From NCBI RefSeq assembly GCF_963678975.1, contig NC_089272.1, positions 44,149,391-44,213,390 of the forward strand: 64,000 nucleotides of DNA, in the 5' to 3' direction. Made by a program: the position numbers and the translations under genes. How positions within the stretch are numbered: the stretch's first letter is position 1; every line of letters starts with the position of its first letter. The notes under the pieces were generated by a model, which was not told where the DNA came from, searched no databases, and saw nothing but the letters and a program-made list of their open reading frames with translations. Shown here in pieces: positions 58,986 to 64,000 of this stretch. The DNA is from Dysidea avara (Eukaryota > Porifera > Demospongiae > Dictyoceratida > Dysideidae).

Positions 58986-61900
58986 CAGTACACAGTATCA
59001 CCATATTAGTCAACTAAGTTTACCATTGAAATTCCATGGCCAATTACAGGGGTATAATACTCATTGGAGTTTAGCTTTAGCTACTAGTCTTGTACAGATA
59101 TAATTTTACATAGAGTGGTATTTACTATTCAGCACATGCTTTTTGTGAGATTGATACTGGAGATGAATATACTCTAATAGAACAGTCAAGTTAGATTCAA
59201 CCTGTTAAGGGAAAGCGTTCTATGAATGCGTACTTACTTTTAGAAATGCATCATACTACACAAATAAATATGACAATATAATATATGCTTGGACTACGTT
59301 ATACCTTTAGATGTTAAAATGAATGTGTTTTGTTCATTAGAGAGTTCAGTGGTACATATACAAACTTCAAGAAGGCTTATATAATGTACTGGTGGGATAC
59401 AACATAATTATAGTAGAAATATTGATAGTATACTGATATTAAGGGTGTTGGAATCTAGGAACACATAATACATTTTACAATTGTAACATGGGCGTGAGTG
59501 ATTTACCTGATATGTACGCCCAAAGGCATACGTACATATCAGGTAGCCTATAAGTGTTACATTCACATAATATATATTCAGCTATTACCATAGCATGATT
59601 CCTCTAAGGCTTTGAATATTTCAGTAATTAACTATTTGGTAGTCTATTTTCATAATGTTTGTAACAAAACAAGACAGACAAATTTTTTATTATATATCAA
59701 AAAAACTTCATGAAAAGTCACCACACCCTGCTACAAATACTGTATTGGACTGATTTGGTGATTGTGTAGGACACATAATTATAATGAATACAGTGAAACC
59801 TGTTTTAGCATCACCAGTGTAGGAGGCCACCTCTCTAAAAGTCCAATATAATTTGCTTTGTAATATCTTATGATAAAATAATATGCAATCACTTTTAATG
59901 CTATTATTTTGTCTACACACACGTGACAATAGATTAGTTCTGATGCAGGTTGCATGACTGTGCATGAATTCAACATTTTTAGCAGAAAAGGATGGATATC
60001 AATTAAGCACACGATACATTAGCCATTACAAATGGCATTGAACTATCACAGGGCTGATTCATAGCCAGGATTGGCAATGGGGTTCACAGAACTTCACACC
60101 AAGCTATTAGGCAGGGATCTTAAAAAGTACAGGTATCTTAAAAAGTACAGGTATCCTAACAAATTTTATACCTGATACAATAATCTAAGAGTAGTCTTTA
60201 TAGATAAATTGTGCTTTTCATTAAATATGTCATCAGGTCCAGCGGTGATCGGTCAAAATTAATGTAAACTCTAATATGTCATTATGTATTTTGGCATGCT
60301 AGGGACAAAGTACTATATATACTCAGTATGAAAAATTACAATCATAACATACCATGGGAGTGCTCACTAGGAAATTTATACACTTGGAGGAGTAATATCA
60401 AGGTTGAATAGCACGACTGTTCTATTAGAGTATTTTGTGATCGCAATGTGGTGATGGCATAATGCATGGTGATTGCTTTATTAGAATTTTTTACAGAGCA
60501 TTGTGATGCATAAATTTTTGAGGATAAGGGGACTGGCCTAAAAGGTAACATGCATGTGTACATGTCTTCCCAACATACCAGTATCTAGCAATTGATCATG
60601 ATGATAACTATAAAGTTCCTGTTATTGAATGAAATACAGTACCAGTGTTCTCACTCTTATTGTACTCTAAAAGTAACAGAAAGGGGTTTAGAGCCTTTCC
60701 AAGCTTCTGATTTTGACTAATCATATCTCCTCATATGTTTAACTGATCACTTTGAAATTGCATCAAACAATAGTGGTACGCTAACAGCATAAGGTGATGA
60801 CATTTCAAGCTCGTACCTAATTCACTAGTCAACTTATAATTATGGGTTGTCAAGTACTTACAATTGGAAAGGCTATAAGACCCCTTTTAACAAATCTAGA
60901 TTACCACACTATAAAGGTCACAGTAACAAGATGTTATAATATGTGACTGTTCTATTAGAGTATCTTAATTGCAGAAAAGTGAAACACCAGTATTTTATAA
61001 TAATATTATGGAGGGTAATGATATAGGCTTAAATTTGTGACCTGATCTCCCTTTTTTCATTTCATCTATTATTTCAACTTCTTTGAGCACTGCACAAAAT
61101 TAAAGTTAATACATACGTTTGGAATGGTGCAAGTGGTTTTATGTTTCAGAACAACAGTAGTGCAGAAACATAAAACTTGCTATTGTTTATGTGTGACTTC
61201 ATACATTAACATGATAGTAAATCTGTTATATTAGCATAACCACTGGGAAACAACTACCTTTGTAAACTGGTAGAGTGGTATAGGGCTACAGGCATATATC
61301 CACTGACAAAAATGGAATGACTTACCATATGTATATGTAAGCAATCAAAACATTTTTGTGTATTGAGGATACATCTTGTGTATTGCCTACGTTAAATACA
61401 TTATGATGTCTGGTCTAGTTTATATACTTTCCCCAATCAAAATGAACAACCCTACAACTCAACACTCTTAAATTCTTTTTGAAGGATTAAGATACTCCAA
61501 TAGACCAGTCTGAATACTCTAATAGAGCATTCACATAAATAATAGGATTTATCAATATGAGATATAAAAGGGCTCAAGTCCCTGGGAGACAAATGCAAAT
61601 TTTGTTACTATAAAAACCATTGTGCTGTATAGCTGCTATTACTCACTCACTCACTCACTCACTCACTCACTCACTTTTGTGCTGCCAAACTATATGGTGC
61701 ATTAGGTTCTTGCTGTGTTAACTGCTGAGATGGCACACTTCCCACCAAATGGTTGCAAAGTTATTAGATCATCTGAAATGTCACAGATGTACACAAACAC
61801 TGGTTGTAACTAATACAGTTATACTGTATGGTTTGTTGAAACTGAATGTGAACTGTACTTGAGTGCTAAAAGAATACCAGAATATTTTATGTTAAACTAC

Positions 61901-62649
61901 TACCTTGTCCAGTAGGATTTTGTCACTACTTGTAAAGTACTATATTACAGTTGGATATCAGCTGATACTGTCAATGGCTCACACATGTATCATGTCTCCT
62001 CTCAATGTCCATTTGACTACTGTATACCCTACTCATCATACCTCAACCTGTCATCTCCTGAGTACATCAAATAAAAATAATATGCCGGCATAATAGGCTG
62101 GAGCACTATGCCAGCATAATGCTAGCATGGATATTTCAAACTATGGAGCTTACTTCCATAAAAAATAGATTGATATACTCCCTAATAGAGCAGCCAGTGG
62201 AAATTGTAAACTGCACTGAACAGAACACTCAAATGCATTGTACATAATTCCATAGTCCGATACTCTCTAATAGAACAGTCACTTTGCAGTGAAATACTCT
62301 AATAGAGCATTCACTGATCAAGATAATTGTAAGAAATGTTGCTAACCTAGGAGCATAAAGTAAGCATAATGGAAACACTGGAGAACATTTATAATAGGTG
62401 TAAGTTTTGGAAAATTCCTGAAAGCATTGTGGGAAAATTTTGAACATATTTGACTCAGACCTACTCCTGACATGAAGGCAGTGTCTGTGTTATGTGGACA
62501 TTGTCAACAAAGTCTCAGTGCTGTATTTGGTTCATCACAGTGTAAAAGTATTCCGGCATTTTTCTGGTTATCATAATGCTAAGAAGTAATAAATAATAAT
62601 AGTGAAGAATAGCACAATTATTAGCTCTTGATAATACCTATAGCAATAG
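58986..62649. other. Intergenic: short repeats, no gene
   Basis: A perfect 14-bp-stem hairpin lies at 59505-59544 (ACCTGATATGTACG and complement). A 19-bp tandem pair with AAAAAGTACAGGTATC is at about 60122-60160. Several 29-bp motif copies lie at 59166, 60414, 60943, 61494, 62172, 62260 and 62291. A CTCA microsatellite is at 61641-61674. A decayed right end of the 3340 hAT family (GCATAATAGGCTGGAGC) lies at about 62089. Blocks at 60618-60900 and 61440-61690 repeat 23537-23830 and 18560-18770. Confidence 0.55.
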
Positions 62650-63617
62650 CAGGTATTGTGTTGGTAATGATGTTATTTGTGTTGCCAATGGAACTATTCA
62701 TACATTCATTTTTAATGTGAACATTATCAACACAAATTATTCAACATAGTTACCAAACTGCTATTCACCTAATTGTATAGCACTTTCAGTTTTCAGTTTG
62801 GATATAGGAATTGAAACTTTCTATATACAACATGACCAATAATATTACTCAAAGACATGTTTACAATTAGCATTTCAATTTGATATGATAGCTTTTACTC
62901 TAGTAAAGTACAGAGGCTTATAGCACGGAGAGGTTTACATGTTCTTGCCACACTCTTCCTATTAAGTTATACTAAAATCTTATCAATGGTGTGTCATGTC
63001 TTGTTCTTTTATACTCAAATTATTCATCTTCCCAGTAGACACACACAGTTATTCTGGTCAGTAGATACAAGTGTTGAATTGTTTGGAGTGAAACTCACTA
63101 TATTGTTTGTGATCTGTTTACTAATCCTGTTAACATTGATATTTTTCAATATTCTTCTTCTATTGTTAAAAGATTTCAAATCATAAATATATTTTTAAGC
63201 CACTACATGATGATCCATGTTTGGATAGATACATTTACTGGACTGGATTGCAACTTTTGTTGAGAGGCACCTTCTTTAGTTTCTCAGCATTTGAAAACAA
63301 TATCAGTCTTATCAGTGGCACCATTGTAGTAGGTGTTCTACTTTGGGTAAAAGACATTCTATGTTCCCTTAAGAGCTTGCTCAATAATATACAAGTCGTT
63401 ATTCCTTCTTAACTTGCTATTAGTGTTATGTATAATTATTTGCATCATATAATGGATGTAAAGAGGCCAACAGTACTGTAGTGGAGTACCTTATCTTTTT
63501 GGTGCTTGTGTACTTTATTCTCTTCCCCTGTATAACTAGTATGATGCATAGTAGCACACTACAAAAACTGAAGTCACTGATCAATGAGATAGTATGGAAA
63601 ATATGGAAGAAAAATTA
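62650..63617 (+). pseudogene. Decayed multi-pass membrane protein gene (C-terminal part)
   Basis: Pieces in shifting frames keep the order of a multi-pass C-terminal region that I recognise from large families of uncharacterised sponge and other invertebrate membrane proteins: FSLDIGIETFY, then HVLATLFLLSYTKIL, then ELFGVKLTILFVICLL, then YIYWTGLQLLLRGTFF, then FLLNLLLVLCIII, then VEYLIFLVLVYFILF and a basic KLKSLINEIVWKIWKKN end. Stops or frame changes occur near 62848, 62930, 63186, 63400 and 63440. The upstream extracellular part was not found. It is a dead or fragmentary copy; function is unknown. Confidence 0.65.
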
Positions 63618-64000
63618 AAGAATCATGTGTAAATCATATGAGCAGTGAATTCTGAGAAACTCATGTTACTGTTATTGGTTAGCCACATAATACTCCTTTG
63701 GTGATTTGATTTCTGTACTTCACAGTTTACAAATCATAATGTTCAAAATATATATGTTATTATCGTTGGCTTCCCTGCTAGACCATTACAAGTATGTAGC
63801 TTAATACATGTCAACGAGTTTAAAGAGCTAATGAATTAGGGGTGTAGGAAGCATGGGTGTCATGGGTGCTTGGGCACCTATAAATATTTCTAACCAGAAT
63901 GAAAATCACTAAGGCAGTATCATCCTTCCTTTTCTAACTTGCCAGTGATTCCATCTGCCTTCAACCATAGTCCATAGGCTTAAACAAAGGTGTGGTACAA
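63618..64000. other. Intergenic, no gene recognised
   Basis: Nothing supported. GGGTGTAGGAAGCATGGG at about 63840 may start another repeat that leaves the window. Confidence 0.4.

Overview
The window looks like nuclear DNA of an invertebrate, most likely a demosponge. It is AT-rich, has short phase-1 modular exons coding for Ig and FN3 domains, a decayed multi-pass membrane gene of a type I associate with sponge family expansions, and a very dense load of DNA transposons. The species cannot be fixed from sequence alone. No bacterial operon, rRNA gene or CRISPR array is present. Layout, left: 0.1-12.2 kb is transposon-rich. It holds hAT-type MITEs with 8-bp target duplications (TSDs), a complete hAT transposon (3340-5847) with an intact 682-aa transposase, a second hAT-type element, a TTAA-flanked piggyBac-like MITE, and a pair of ~1 kb inverted repeats (735-1968 and 10457-12215), the right arm carrying a Harbinger-like insertion. 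Genes: two tandem paralogues code for a small type I receptor (Ig, FN3, linker, one membrane helix, cytoplasmic tail with tyrosine motifs and NPxY). Gene A runs from ~13.0 to 18.0 kb and gene B from ~38.4 to 58.2 kb. All recovered exons join in phase 1 with open frames; the first (signal-peptide) exon was not found in either. Aligning the two genes gives empty sites that date many insertions: gene A gained two hAT MITEs and a 5'-truncated LINE; gene B gained a TA-flanked element and, in the intron before the membrane exon, a 15,091-bp TTA-flanked Harbinger-like element. Repeats between and inside the genes: four same-strand copies of a satellite-bearing element (starts CAAGACACACGG, ends GGATTAG, AT on both sides, core of ~31-bp monomers, hairpin-rich tail) lie at 24556-37856, 42817-47915, 48527-51789 and 51800-55278. 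The first is split by a 9,460-bp TA-flanked element (26253-35712) whose two ends carry arrays of a 17-bp palindrome and whose interior has two related cysteine-containing putative exons. The other three sit inside the 15-kb Harbinger-like element. Right: 58.3-64 kb holds foldback repeats, microsatellites, short duplicated blocks shared with 18-24 kb, and the decayed multi-pass membrane gene (62650-63617). A ~29-bp motif, TGACTGTTCTATTAGAGTAT followed by CTCGATCTT, recurs about twenty times on both strands. All alignments here were made by eye.
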